A stretch of DNA of 64,000 nt from Adiantum capillus-veneris (GCA_014529385.2 CM043957.1:82801881-82865880), one strand, 5' to 3'. Shown: positions 1-10,309, numbered from the stretch's first letter. The notes: generated by a model not told the origin, from the letters alone. Program-made: numbers and translations.

Positions 1-1311
1 CTGTCAGATTCGCAGCAAAAGGGAACTATAAATCAAGTAAATCAAGAGGGTGAGATCTTATTTTTCCCCTACTCATCTTCTAGAAGAGCAATGAGTGTTC
101 AAGGTCACTTGAATGTGATAGGACCAACCTAAAGATGCTTTCTAAATGCCAAGACAGACAAGTTGAGATACCCCGCAGGAGCCACCCGTAGGGCCTCATG
201 GTGGGGCCCACCTACATTATGCACCCCTATGGAGCGTTCACGGTCTAAAATGATATTTTTGGTGAATAAATAGTCCCTTTTATGTCCAATATTCAATGAG
301 TGGTCAAAGGACACTTAATTAGGTCTAATCACTTACTCTAATTAAGCGTAGCATAATCCCACTCCTACACAACTATAAATAGCCCCCCTTGGAGAGACTC
401 AAGGACACACACCTATATTTTCAACTTCATGTTGTTTCTTGATCAATAGTAGAGAAAACCCCAACTCTCCCTCTTTCACATCCTCCCTCCTAACCCTCCT
501 CTTTGGAGGAAGTGCAACTCTATTCTCCACTCTTTCCATTCTACAATCTCTTACTCCATCAACCCAATAAATCATTTGTAGCACCTCAATAACTTGTAAA
601 TACATCATGATCTCTCTCATGGTTATGTTAATGATCATGAAATCATCTTCAAAACTTTCAAGTGTCTTATTTCGTGATGGTTAGCCAGCGTCAGTCCTCC
701 CCTTAAAAGGTGTACGAGAAATCAAGTAAGTGTTCTATTCTCAATTTACCATTGGTTTGTTTCTCCACACTTATTCAATTGGTCTAAAGAAATTTCTCAC
801 TCCAACTCTCTTTTGCTTCATTACATATGCATGTGGCTACCTCTCATGGTGATTTTATTTGTGTCACGGCATTGCATAGATGGAGATGAGCTCTCTATGC
901 AAAGTGTGTTAGTTTGATGTAAGTGATTCTCTTGTGTGTTTGAGAGGCAAGTCTTGTGCGCATGATTTTTTGATGAGTGCTTGAGAGAGGAAGAGTTTGG
1001 ATGTATTATGGGTATTCTTATGGGGAGAAGGTGAATGCTATTCCACAAATTGCATATTTCATTTTGATGCATGGCATTGGGTTGCATAATCGTTGATAGT
1101 GTTCAAGTGTCCAAAGTGTATATAGAGTAAGGGGGTTTTCAAAGTGTGTTGCTTGAGTGGGTGAGTGCAAGTGTAATTTTGATTGGTTTCCTTCTCCACT
1201 CCCAAAAGAAGGTGGTGCCCCAAGTAGTGTGCGTACCTCTTTACGAACATTTTGTGAGGGTAGGCCCATTGGTTTGGGTTTAGAGGCCCCATTTCAAAAA
1301 GCTCGCCCTCA
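1..1311 (+). repeat. Element A 5' LTR (left-truncated by window)
   Basis: This matches 18251-19561 almost base for base until both end in CTCGCCCTCA, after which the sequences diverge; that defines the LTR 3' end at 1311 and 19561. Point differences and one 1-nt indel are scattered along it. Internal short ORFs on either strand (for example 821-1337 minus) recur in both LTRs and are not judged to be genes. Confidence 0.92.
374..382 (+). promoter_or_regulatory. LTR TATA box (element A)
   Basis: TATAAATAG lies in the LTR, and the same motif with identical flanks is at 18624-18632 in the 3' LTR. The spacing suggests that transcription, and so the R region, would begin about 25-35 bp downstream, near position 405. 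This is inferred from the motif only. Confidence 0.6.
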
Positions 1312-1316
1312 TAAAG

Positions 1317-1334
1317 TGGTGCCCCACTGAGGAA
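1317..1334 (+). promoter_or_regulatory. Candidate primer-binding site (element A)
   Basis: TGGTGCCCCACTGAGG begins 5 bases after the LTR end, in the right place and with the TGG expected opposite a tRNA CCA end. It is not the initiator-Met type used by elements B, C and D. I cannot assign the tRNA. A near copy, GGTGGTGCCCCAAG, sits inside the LTR near 1211. Confidence 0.5.
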
Positions 1335-1367
1335 CATATTTCCAAGTTACCTTCAAATTTTTTAGTG

Positions 1368-1580
1368 ATGAACAATGGAGTTCCCATCTATCCATTTCAT
1401 TTTGCACAACACATTAGAGTAAATGTTCACATAGATAGAAAAGTCTTTTTCCAGCAACGCATTGTTTTTATGTTTGGTGCAGAACGACTTAGAGAAATAC
1501 TAGCATCACCCAATCCAATTATACTTCCAATCATCAATTATGAAACTTCTTTTGATGTTCACGTTTTCATTTTGTTTTAA
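1368..1580 (+). CDS. Small leader ORF 1 of element A, 70 aa, unknown function
   Basis: An ATG-initiated ORF of exactly 70 codons lies between the primer-binding site and gag. I recognise no family. Its product aligns without gaps, Met to stop, with the 70-codon ORF at 1664-1876: about 29 of 70 residues are identical, rising to about 25 of 43 in the C-terminal part (shared FG..RL.EI.AS.NP, ILP.I.YE and DV..FIL). Many codon differences in the conserved part are synonymous, which argues for past selection on protein. The C-terminus is hydrophobic with FIL. No signal peptide or known motif is evident. Some Tat/Ogre-type elements carry extra ORFs before gag, but this pair does not look like a truncated Gag. 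Function unknown; expression unproven. Confidence 0.55.
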   Translation: MNNGVPIYPFHFAQHIRVNVHIDRKVFFQQRIVFMFGAERLREILASPNPIILPIINYETSFDVHVFILF

Positions 1581-1663
1581 AGGCAGGAACAAGGAGTGGT
1601 GAAGGGGTGCTCAAGGGCCATATGAAGGAACGAGGTCTTCAAACCAACAACGAGGAGTAGCAC

Positions 1664-1876
1664 ATGAATCACGATCAAAACAATGAACCTTTTAGGCCTA
1701 TTGCTCGGCAATCCATTCATATAATCATTGCAACTAAGTTTAGGTTTCAATCTATCATAAGGAGGATATTTGGATCCACTCGCCTCAATGAAATCAATGC
1801 TTCAATTAATCCATTTATTCTACCTATGATAAAGTACGAATTAACAATGGATGTGTACATCTTCATTTTAATGTAA
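1664..1876 (+). CDS. Small leader ORF 2 of element A, 70 aa, paralogue of ORF 1
   Basis: A second 70-codon ORF starts 83 bases after the stop of ORF 1 and ends 85 bases before the gag ATG. It is basic in the centre (RFQSIIRRIFGSTRL) and keeps the same C-terminal pattern as ORF 1 (NP.ILP.I.YE...DV..FIL). The stops fall at equivalent positions. The pair therefore looks like an ancient tandem duplication of a very small gene within the element, with proteins diverged to about 41% identity. No homologue is known to me. The three consecutive ORFs imply a polycistronic or spliced transcript if all are expressed. Confidence 0.55.
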   Translation: MNHDQNNEPFRPIARQSIHIIIATKFRFQSIIRRIFGSTRLNEINASINPFILPMIKYELTMDVYIFILM

Positions 1877-1961
1877 TCAGATTTATAGTGTCAATAATCT
1901 TGTGCGGCCCGTAAGAGAAAAGTTTCTTTAAAAAAAAGAGATTTCAAAAAGTCTAAACAAA

Positions 1962-4900
1962 ATGTCAAGTTCTTTTTGCACGTTCTATGCAAGAAATGGG
2001 GAAGATGAGCAAGATTTTCTTGACAACTTGGAGATGGCACATCTCATATCCGGGAGAGATGAAGAGGAAGTAAAGCTACGAGCCTTCCCGTTGGTTCTAA
2101 AAGCAGAAGCTAAAGCATGGTATGAGACCTTGCAACCCCAAATCAAGTCCAGTTGGGAGAGACTGCAAGCAAGCTTCCTCTCCAAGTTCGGGCAAGGTGA
2201 TACTTCTGAAGGACTATGGAAATGTTTTATTGGACATAAGCAGGTATCACTTGAAGACTATCCCTCTTATGAAGCAACCTTTGTCAATCTATGCGGTAGG
2301 TGGGAGGCTACATTAGAAAATCATGGTGGTGCACCTAACTTTCTAAAAAAAGAGAGATTCATGGTTGGCTTGTATCCACTTTTAAAGGCTAAAGTAGAGC
2401 TAAAATTCCCATCCACCTTCGAAGAAGCACGTGAGGTAGCCATCATCAAGTTTGGAAAACTACACTTCCAATCACATACAGCAAGGGGTTTGAATGAAGT
2501 GAGTGAGAGGGAGTCTTCACAAACCATGGAAGCACCAATTAGGGCCCCTCTTGCACAATCTTCACAAATAGGAGATAACTCTCAACAAGAGGTTTTACAA
2601 AGGCTAACTCAACAGCTTGAGAACCTCACTCTGAATCTAGTACAAGGCCTACCTCAACAACGACAACCAAGAGAAGGGAATCTCAATCAACGAAAACAAG
2701 CTCAAGAGTTGCGATGTTGGAATTGCAATGAAATGGGCCATGGCATGTACAATTTTCCACATCCAAGGCGACTTTCGGGAGACATATATCCCCCCAGATC
2801 GCCTCCTCTCACTGTGCAACAAGAACAAGCTCAAGGCCCACAAATCCTTCGTCGACCACCACCACCAGCAAATATACCTCCCGTCCCACATGAGGAGGAA
2901 GAAAGAGGAGTCAACATCATCAAGCTAGAAGAGGTAATAGATGAGCATACTCTAAACTTTGATGTTATGCCGGCAGAAAAACGCACAAGAGCACATGATA
3001 AGAATGAAGACATGAGAAGTGAAGGAACAAATTCAGCCAGAAGGGACAAGAAGAAGAAGTCAAAGATGGAAGAAGCTGAAAGTAGCAGGAAGAAAAGATC
3101 AAGGCGAAGGGAAATTGGTATCAACGACTTTCCATTGGGAAAGGAGCTAGAGCCCTACAACATCCTGGAGGATTTACAAACCCAAAAGCCAAACATTTCA
3201 TGGCCTCAACTTCTACACCTATCAGCCAAAGTAAGAAGGCAATGGCCAAAGTTGGTAAGTACAAGAATTCCAAAAAAGAAAGAAAATCTTTCCATTAAGG
3301 TTGTGGCCTCAAAGCTACAAAAAGATGTGGAACCCATTGTGGATGCTTACATAAGGGGTAAAAAGGTGTCTAATGTATATGTTGATGGTGGAGCTCAAAT
3401 GTGTGTGATCACGGAAAAATCAATGAACGGGTTAGGGCTTGAAATTACAAAGTCCTCTAATTGTCAAGCTAGGCTAGCCAACAACTCAAGTGTGAAGTGT
3501 TTGGGGATCATTGAAAATGTAAAAGTCTCTGTATGTAACATAGATGCACGAGTGGATATGTATGTCATGCCAGCTAAGGGGGAGGGCTATCCCATTATAC
3601 TAGGGAGGCCCTGGCTCATTGCTGTGAATGCAGATCAAAAATGGGGAAGTGGTCGTTTGATTCTTAAGAAGGGTCAACCGGTGGTGTATGATTGGCGAGA
3701 AGGAAAGCAACTAGATAACAACTATGAAACCACGGCAGATGAAGAGAGCGAGGATGAGAGTCCTTACTCAAGTGATGAGGAAGCATCAACCAGTGCATCA
3801 ACCAGTGCATCAACCAGTGAAGAGGAGTCTTCTTTGGAGGTAATGGGAATTGTATTCAACGCCAACACTCAAGATGTTCCAGTAGAAGAAAAGCCAACAG
3901 ACAATCACACACGAGGGGATGAAAGATGCCACCATCTTGAAGAAGGATTTGAGAAGATGCTTGCAAAAGATCTTACTTGTGAGGAGAAGAGGTCCTACAT
4001 CAATATGTTAAGGAGGTATCCCAATTTGTTTATCACTGACTACTCACAAATAAGAGGTGTAGATGTAATAGAGCATCGAATTGAATTGAAACCAGGGACC
4101 AAAACCGCGGCTCAAAAGTTAAGGCGACTAGGATCTGTGCAACAAAAGGATCTCCTACAAGAAGTGAATCGACTCTTGAAGGCTGGCTTCATCTATCCAA
4201 TATCCAACTCCGAATGGGTATCACCTATTGTAGTCACTCCCGAGAAGAATGGTAAGTGGAGGGTCTACGTGGATTACAAACCCCTCAACGCTGCGACAAA
4301 GAGGGACCACTTCCCTCTCCCTTTCCAAGATGAAATTTTGAATGAAGTAGCAAGTCACGAATGCTACACTGTGTGTGATGGGTATTCAGGATATTTTCAA
4401 ATTAGAATAGCAGAAGAGGACCAACCAAAAACCACCTTCATCACACCTTGGGGATGTTTTGCATTCAGAGTAATGCCTTTTGGGCTCACCAATGCTCCTA
4501 GCACCTTCATGAGATTCACAATATTTGTATTTCAGCCATTCTTTGGAAAATCCATAAGAGTCTTTATGGATGATTTCTGTATTTATAGTTGTAGATCACT
4601 TCATTGCCAAAAGGTTGAAGAGGAGCTTAAGAGGCTCCATCAATTTGGGGGACAACTCAACCCAGAGAAGTGTCATATCGGTGAATCTCAGGTGGTTTTG
4701 CTAGGCCATGTGGTTTCTTCACAAGGAATTCAAGTGGATCCCTCTAAAGTAGAGGCCCTTTTGTCATTATCTCCACCAACAACAACTAAGGAGCTAATGA
4801 CCTTCAACCACAAAGTGAGGTACATGTCTCGCTTCATCCATCTCCTAGCAGAAGCCATCGCCCCTTTGCATAGGTTGGCAAGCCAATCTACATTTGAATG

Positions 4901-6203
4901 GGGGAGGGAACATGCAAAATGTTTTGAGGAAGTGAAGGGAATTCTTAGCTCTCTCCCAATCCTAATGCCACCAGATCCAAAGGAGACCTACTATGTCACT
5001 CCAAGTGTAGGTTTCGAAGCAATTGGTGTTGTTTTGATGCAAAAAGATCCTAAAAAATCATACATGAGGCCGATCTATTTTGCAAGCAAGGTGATGACTC
5101 CGGCCGAGAAGGGATACACTGAAATGGAGAAAGTGGTCTTTGCAATCTTGTTTGCGGTAAGGAAGTTTCGATCGTATCTTCTCCCTGTGCCATTTGTTTT
5201 TCTCACCTTAGAGCACAATCTACCATATGTAGTACAACACATGAGCCTCTCATCTAGAATAGCAAAGTGGGTGCTTGAACTCCAAGAATTTGAATACACT
5301 TTCCTTGTAGAAGATAGCACAAGAGCAGGACTTGCAGACATTCTCACCTACAAAGTGAGAGAAAGGGAAGGATCACGACTACAAAGAGAGGAAGGCTCAA
5401 AACAGTTCAAAGTAAAGGAGATTGATAATGCCCATACTTTATGCTTTGACGGAGCTTATCAACGCCAACAAGACAAAGCAGCAGGGGGAATCATCATTTT
5501 GAACCCACAAAAGGAGGTAATGATTAGAAAAGGTATCACTCTACCCAGTGTTCACTCTAACAATGAGGCTGAGTATGCTGCTCTAACCCTTGGGTTAGAA
5601 GAATGCAAAGAATTAGGCATACAAAGACTTATTATAAAAGGTGATTCTTTGCTAGTGGTCAAGCAAATCCAAGGGACTTGGAGGTGCAAGAATCGTACAT
5701 TGTTTGAGTGGCTTAGTAGTGTAAGAGCTTTGATGAAGGGTTTTAAAGCAACACAGGTACAACACATTGTGAGAACTCATAACAAGGAAGCAGACTTACT
5801 CGCAAATGAAAAGCTTCAAATGGCGGTAGGAGGTGTGAAACTATATGAACCCAAATATCAAGGTCAAGAGGAGCTAAAAGACATTATCTTCTTTCTACAA
5901 GCAGGTGAGTGTCCCAAACACTTAGACAAGGTGCAAAGACATAGACTAGTTAAGAAGGCCACACCTTACCAGTTGATCGGGGATGATTTATATCACAAAG
6001 GGAAAGATTTGGTCTTGAGGAGAGTACCAAGTGTGCAAGAGATAGAGAAAATTCTTCTTTCATGTCATGATGATGTCTGTGGTGGTCACTTTTCTCAAGA
6101 TATTACAAGTAGGAAGATTTTACAAGCAGGGTTTATTTGGCCGAGCTTACATCGTGATGTCCAATATGTTGAAAAACTGCAAACACATCTGACTTTGCTT
6201 TGA
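1962..6203 (+). CDS. Element A Gag-Pol polyprotein, interrupted within integrase
   Basis: The single frame encodes, in order: Gag capsid (about residues 1-170); a zinc knuckle near 252 reading CWNCNEMGHGMYNF, in which the final Cys of CX2CX4HX4C is Phe; an acidic/basic linker; an aspartic protease with DGG at about 475; reverse transcriptase with FMDD at about 868-871; a first RNase H (about 990-1130) lacking the usual first aspartate; and a second, archaeal-type RNase H from about 1160 with DGA, NNEAEY, GDS and HNKEAD, so its DEDD set is present. The integrase zinc-binding N-terminus then starts and is cut at 6167 by element B. The last 12 codons belong to B. The frame resumes at 16188. The dual RNase H defines the Tat lineage. 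Confidence 0.9.
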   Translation: MSSSFCTFYARNGEDEQDFLDNLEMAHLISGRDEEEVKLRAFPLVLKAEAKAWYETLQPQIKSSWERLQASFLSKFGQGDTSEGLWKCFIGHKQVSLEDYPSYEATFVNLCGRWEATLENHGGAPNFLKKERFMVGLYPLLKAKVELKFPSTFEEAREVAIIKFGKLHFQSHTARGLNEVSERESSQTMEAPIRAPLAQSSQIGDNSQQEVLQRLTQQLENLTLNLVQGLPQQRQPREGNLNQRKQAQELRCWNCNEMGHGMYNFPHPRRLSGDIYPPRSPPLTVQQEQAQGPQILRRPPPPANIPPVPHEEEERGVNIIKLEEVIDEHTLNFDVMPAEKRTRAHDKNEDMRSEGTNSARRDKKKKSKMEEAESSRKKRSRRREIGINDFPLGKELEPYNILEDLQTQKPNISWPQLLHLSAKVRRQWPKLVSTRIPKKKENLSIKVVASKLQKDVEPIVDAYIRGKKVSNVYVDGGAQMCVITEKSMNGLGLEITKSSNCQARLANNSSVKCLGIIENVKVSVCNIDARVDMYVMPAKGEGYPIILGRPWLIAVNADQKWGSGRLILKKGQPVVYDWREGKQLDNNYETTADEESEDESPYSSDEEASTSASTSASTSEEESSLEVMGIVFNANTQDVPVEEKPTDNHTRGDERCHHLEEGFEKMLAKDLTCEEKRSYINMLRRYPNLFITDYSQIRGVDVIEHRIELKPGTKTAAQKLRRLGSVQQKDLLQEVNRLLKAGFIYPISNSEWVSPIVVTPEKNGKWRVYVDYKPLNAATKRDHFPLPFQDEILNEVASHECYTVCDGYSGYFQIRIAEEDQPKTTFITPWGCFAFRVMPFGLTNAPSTFMRFTIFVFQPFFGKSIRVFMDDFCIYSCRSLHCQKVEEELKRLHQFGGQLNPEKCHIGESQVVLLGHVVSSQGIQVDPSKVEALLSLSPPTTTKELMTFNHKVRYMSRFIHLLAEAIAPLHRLASQSTFEWGREHAKCFEEVKGILSSLPILMPPDPKETYYVTPSVGFEAIGVVLMQKDPKKSYMRPIYFASKVMTPAEKGYTEMEKVVFAILFAVRKFRSYLLPVPFVFLTLEHNLPYVVQHMSLSSRIAKWVLELQEFEYTFLVEDSTRAGLADILTYKVREREGSRLQREEGSKQFKVKEIDNAHTLCFDGAYQRQQDKAAGGIIILNPQKEVMIRKGITLPSVHSNNEAEYAALTLGLEECKELGIQRLIIKGDSLLVVKQIQGTWRCKNRTLFEWLSSVRALMKGFKATQVQHIVRTHNKEADLLANEKLQMAVGGVKLYEPKYQGQEELKDIIFFLQAGECPKHLDKVQRHRLVKKATPYQLIGDDLYHKGKDLVLRRVPSVQEIEKILLSCHDDVCGGHFSQDITSRKILQAGFIWPSLHRDVQYVEKLQTHLTLL
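3790..3826 (+). repeat. 12-bp tandem repeat in element A linker (ASTS repeats)
   Basis: Three in-frame copies of GCATCAACCAGT between protease and RT encode repeated ASTS. They sit in the acidic linker and probably tolerate length change. Confidence 0.7.
6162..6166. repeat. Target-site duplication of element B (left), caata
   Basis: CAATA here and again at 16188-16192 flanks element B. Removing B and one copy leaves the integrase frame of A continuous, so this is a genuine 5-bp insertion duplication. Confidence 0.9.
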
Positions 6204-6857
6204 GTGGATACACCCAACAAAACCTAGAAAAGTCATCAATGAAGGTCACAAAATAAAGGCTGTTTCCTATAGATGGCGTCCTCATAGGACCACATACATC
6301 ACTGTGTACAAGCTGCAACTTTCGTGTCGCTCTAATTGAACCATCCTGCGAAAATGCAAATCTTTGCATCTTTCCAAGAACGCAACCTTCACATACATGT
6401 CTTGGTGGCATCTCCAATAAAGACAAATCATGCACCATATTATGACGTTGTAAAGTCATCAAACTGCCATAACTAACATGCCCAAATCTAGCATGCCACA
6501 ACTCAGCATCCTGCATGGCCTGAGTCTTTGTTTCTGCAATACATACTTGAATCTGCTTTTCATAACGATCTAGCACAAATAGTCCATTTTCCAGCGTACC
6601 TGTAGTGATAAGAGAATAGCCATTCTCTCGATCTCGTACAACACATCTGTCATCCTCAAAAATGACCCGAAGACCATTTTTTGCAAGAGAGGATACAGAC
6701 AACAAATTCTTCTTGATCCCTCGAACATATAAGACATCTGGCAAGCATAAATCTGAACCATCTGAAATGGTAATCAAAATCTTACCAACGCCTTTGATTG
6801 GATAAGAAGCATTATTTGCACATGTCACCTTCTTTCCTGCTGGAGCTGCATCCAATG
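6167..6857 (-). pseudogene. Element B protease/integrase fragment (minus)
   Basis: Read on the minus strand, this continues from the protease stop at about 6857 into the GAG-pre-integrase zinc domain (LWHARFGH, then CEGCVLGKMQR) and the start of the integrase catalytic core with the first aspartate in LVHSDVCGP. The open frame ends artificially in element A sequence beyond 6167. The second D and the E of the D,D35E triad are absent because about 130 codons are missing before the plus-strand continuation at 8643. The closest relative in the window is element C. Confidence 0.88.
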
Positions 6858-6858
6858 A

Positions 6859-7964
6859 TTAAAACAAATCCTTCCTTGAAGTAATATGCCTGGATGCACC
6901 ACTATCAAAGTACCAAATCATTTGTGTCTTGTCAACACTATAAGCAGAAAAATCTGAACATACTACAAAAGCATAAGAATCCTGCACAAAGTTTGCAGAC
7001 TCTTCTTTAGCTGTAGAAGAATCACCAGAAGCTGAAACAACCAAACTTGACTCTTTCTTCTTTTCTTTAGAAATTCGCTTTTTACACTCACTAATGTAGT
7101 GACCAGGTTTCTTGCAGTAGTGACATTTACCTTTCTTCTTGGACTTGTCGGAATCACCTTTAAACTTCTCTGAAGATTGTCCTGCACCAGACTTGGAGTA
7201 ATGAGCACTCTCTTTACCCTTGTTTTTGTTCTGTACAACAAGAGCATGATCCATACCATCCACCTGTAAAGACTTGTTCTTACATGATTGATCCTCCTGC
7301 AATAGCAAAGCCACTAACTCTTCAAAATGAAGAGGCTCAGGATTAATTAGCTCTCAAAGACAGAGTCAAAGAAGTCTGAAAAGTCAGATAAGATGGTGGT
7401 AGTGAATTGAGTGTTTTGGAAACAAAGTCCTTCTCTGGAATCACTTCATCAATGCTAAGCAATTGCTCTTTAAGATCCCTGATTTTTGTAAGATGCTCGA
7501 CGATATCCTCACCTTCGTCCATCTGTATTTTGTCAAGTTGTTTCTTCAAAAACTCTATTCTGGCAGCATTTCTTCCTCCAAACATAGCTTGCAGAGTGTT
7601 CCAAGCATCCTCAGAAGTTCTGCAAGATCTGATATGTCGTGTGATTGTCCTCTTTATGGTTAAGGCAATCACAGCCATAGCTTGTGCATCTTTAGTATCC
7701 CATCTCTTTTGCTCTGGAGTGACTTGTGAGGGTCCTACACCAACAGCTGCACCACGACCAGTGCACCACGACCAGTGCACCACGACCAGGCGTGGCAGGT
7801 GCAATGCTACCTGGACGAACTTCATCTCTATATACATAATCCCACAATCCTTTACCAACCAAAACATTTTTGGCCATAAAAGACCAAAGAGAATAGTTGG
7901 TACCATCCAATTTGTCTTCGGATGTAAACGCACCAAAAATCTCTTTCTCCGTAGATTGAGCCAT
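6859..7964 (-). pseudogene. Element B Gag and protease N-part (minus, frameshifted)
   Basis: Gag starts with MAQSTEKEIFGAF at 7964 and contains the copia-type UBN2 Gag domain. The frame changes at the 14-bp triplication at 7751-7789 and again near 7340. The downstream frame has a zinc knuckle CHYCKKPGHYISEC and the protease motif WYFDSGA, then an in-frame stop just before the next fragment. At least three lesions, so it is non-functional. A long antisense ORF at 7407-8099 plus is a shadow of this gene. Confidence 0.87.
7751..7789. repeat. 14-bp tandem triplication that shifts the Gag frame
   Basis: ACCACGACCAGTGC occurs twice followed by an 11-base partial copy. Because 14 is not a multiple of 3, the extra copies move Gag out of frame at exactly the point where the two Gag reading frames meet. 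Confidence 0.8.
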
Positions 7965-8347
7965 ACTGTGGATGCACACAAGAGAGCAAAAGAACCTCCA
8001 AGAGATTCACAAATCTCCTCTCCAATTCAAGAAAAACTCTACACAAAATATCAACACAAAGCTAAGACAAGCTGCTTCCCAAAAGAACTGTTTACCTGAA
8101 GAAAATCTGTCAAAAAGCACACCCTCTTGATCTAAACGCCTCCGAAAAGTAACTTCTGCTATGCTGCTCAAAACAAAATTCTGAGGGCTCGAACGGATTC
8201 GAAAGGGGGGTAAAACCTGAGGTCACCTGATCAGAATACTCCCGGAACGTTGAGGATGCTCCCACGAGAAAATTTTCCGAAAACTGCCTAAAAACTGCGA
8301 TTGCGCGCGCGGAGGCGAAAATGCAAGTAGAGGCTCTGGAAATCACC

Positions 8348-8361
8348 TTGCTCTGATACCA
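8348..8361 (-). promoter_or_regulatory. Element B primer-binding site (initiator tRNA-Met type)
   Basis: The minus strand reads TGGTATCAGAGCAAGG beginning two bases inside the 8364-8642 LTR boundary. TGGTATCAGAGC is the standard plant copia site for initiator tRNA-Met. Its position shows that this LTR is the original 5' LTR, now in minus orientation. Confidence 0.92.
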
Positions 8362-8363
8362 AT

Positions 8364-8642
8364 TGTTGAAGATGATGAAACAAGAAACAGAAGGAAGACA
8401 ACAACTCAGAGTAGGAAGAAGATGGAGAAGGAGAAGACACAGAGCTTGCGTACGAGATCTCTGTAGTCTCTCTCTCTGTATTAGAATAATAGTGTATATA
8501 CAAACTCAGAGCTACAAAGCTTATATGAAACCCTAAGAGATAAGGTGTCCTTTCACACAAGATGTCCAAGGGGAAAAACCCAGTGGGAGAAAAGTGCCCC
8601 TGGTGAAGCGCGTATACACACTAACACTACTACATGTCTACA
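8364..8642 (-). repeat. Element B 5' LTR (inverted)
   Basis: On the minus strand it starts TGTAGACATG and ends TTCAACA, 279 bp. It matches the plus-strand LTR at 15909-16187, also 279 bp, with 8 substitutions and no indel. Confidence 0.92.
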
Positions 8643-9720
8643 AAAAGAACTCAGCAGTTACGTGGGAAGCTTGATGATAAGGCAATCAAATGTATATTTG
8701 TGGGGTACAGTGGTGGAAGTAAACGTTATAGACTTTACAATCCTGCTACAAACAAGATTTTTGAAAGTCGTGATGTAATTTTTGCAGAAACTATTGCTCA
8801 ACCTATGGTTGCTTTTGATGTACCTCATATGCAGACACATGATGTATTTGAAGGTTTGCTTCCTTCTTTTGTGGAGAATCAAGAATCACAACAGGTTGAT
8901 AATCTTGATCAATCTTTTGATCAGCATGTGACACTCATGATGTAGAGGAAATTGTGCATGAAGAGCAAGAAGTTCTCAGGGAAGAAAGAACCTTGCCTAA
9001 ATGGGTTCAGAAAACTTTGCAGGATAGCAAGTTGGATGCACCGTTGCCACGAAAAACACGTGCTGGTACTACTTTTGGCAGAGAGCAAGTAGATTTGGCT
9101 TGCTTTAGCACTCTTTGTGATGCAGATGAGCCTGATTCATTTGAACAAGCTTTAGAGTGTGTTGAGTGGAAAGATGCTATGCAGCAAGAAATTGATTCTA
9201 TTCATAAGAATCATACATGGGATCTAGTGGACTTGCCTACAGGTAAAAGACTTATTGGTACAAAGTGGGTTTTTAAGGTAAAAAGGAAACAAGATGGTAC
9301 TGTTGACAGGTACAAAGAAAGGCTTGTGGCAAAAGGCTATGCGCAACAGAAAGGCATAGATTATGATGAAACCTTTGCTCCCACTTCTCATGCGTCCACA
9401 GTTAGATCACTAGTTGCAATTGCTGCTCATCATGGTTGGAAAGTGCATCAGTTGGATATCAAAACTGCTTTTTTGAATGGTGATTTGTAGGAAGAAGTTT
9501 ATGTAATTCAACCAAGTGGTTTTGTTGTAAAAGGTCAAGAGCAAAAGATATGTAGATTGCGTAAAGCTTTGTATGGTCTCAAACAGGCTCCAAGAGCATG
9601 GTATGAGAAGATACATACTTATTTGATTGGCCAGGGATTTCAGAATAGTCCAACAGAAAGTACTTTGTATGTCAAAAAGAGAGATGGAGTTCTCATTATG
9701 CTAACACTTTATGTGGATGA
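8643..9720 (+). pseudogene. Element B integrase C-terminus and RT, first part
   Basis: The sequence enters the integrase C-terminal region at RTQQLRGKLDDKAIKC, runs to about 8940, shifts frame near 8925-8950, then encodes copia RT (TWDLVDLPTGKRLIGTKWV onward). A TAG at 9488-9490 follows FLNGDL. The frame runs into LYVDD, whose second D codon is cut at 9720 by element C. It continues at 14899. Confidence 0.9.
9716..9720. repeat. Target-site duplication of element C (left), gatga
   Basis: GATGA precedes C and recurs at 14899-14903. It is part of the codons for the two aspartates of B's YVDD active site. Confidence 0.93.
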
Positions 9721-9947
9721 TGTTACCATATACATGTGGTAGTGATGTGTGTGAACACACTAGGACCGCCGGGGCATTTTTTCCCTCTTTAGGAGGTTTT
9801 TTCCCCCGTGCATTGTATATACGCCCATCACTCTAGGGCTATCAATCTTTCCATTGCACACTAAGTAACACACTCTCTATTGTGTGCCTTGAGCTTCCTT
9901 CGTCTTCTCCAAGCTGTGTGTGTTTCTCTGCAACCCTAATTCCAACA
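9721..9947 (+). repeat. Element C 5' LTR
   Basis: TGTTACCATA to ATTCCAACA, 227 bp, with TG...CA ends. GTATATACGCCC near 9820 is a possible TATA-like promoter element. One difference from the 3' LTR. Confidence 0.95.
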
Positions 9948-9949
9948 AT

Positions 9950-9963
9950 TGGTATCAGAGCAG
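9950..9963 (+). promoter_or_regulatory. Element C primer-binding site (initiator tRNA-Met type)
   Basis: TGGTATCAGAGCAGG starts two bases after the LTR. The 350 bases to the gag ATG at 10310 are an untranslated leader in which I see no convincing ORF. Confidence 0.93.
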
Positions 9964-10309
9964 GTCACGTCCTTCCGGGCTTAGTCGCCAGCTGCTCCAG
10001 CACACGCCTGCTCACTTTCTCCAATTTCAGTGAGCTTTGGCAAGCGTTCGCAGGTTGACAAATATTTTGGGAGAGCTCGTAGAGCTTGGTCTGCTCAGAA
10101 TTTTGATTTGGGCTCATTTCGGCCTCCGTTTCCACTACGGGCAGTACTGCACAGGCTATTTCGTCATTTTGTGCAGATTTTTTGTCAGTGCCGTTTTCTG
10201 CATAACAGGTGCCTTATAGTCTTCTACGGTTTGTGCTATATAGCACAAGTTGTTCCCGCTCCATTTCTCCTATTTTCGGGCAGTTTTCACATCAGGTGCA
10301 GCATTTACC

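Noticed and set aside
821-1337. Minus-strand ORFs of 83-92 codons in A's LTR
   Set aside because: They recur in the 3' LTR with changes that do not favour synonymous sites, and they cover promoter and U5 sequence.
7407-8099. 230-codon plus-strand ORF
   Set aside because: Antisense shadow of element B's minus-strand Gag, whose domains are clear.
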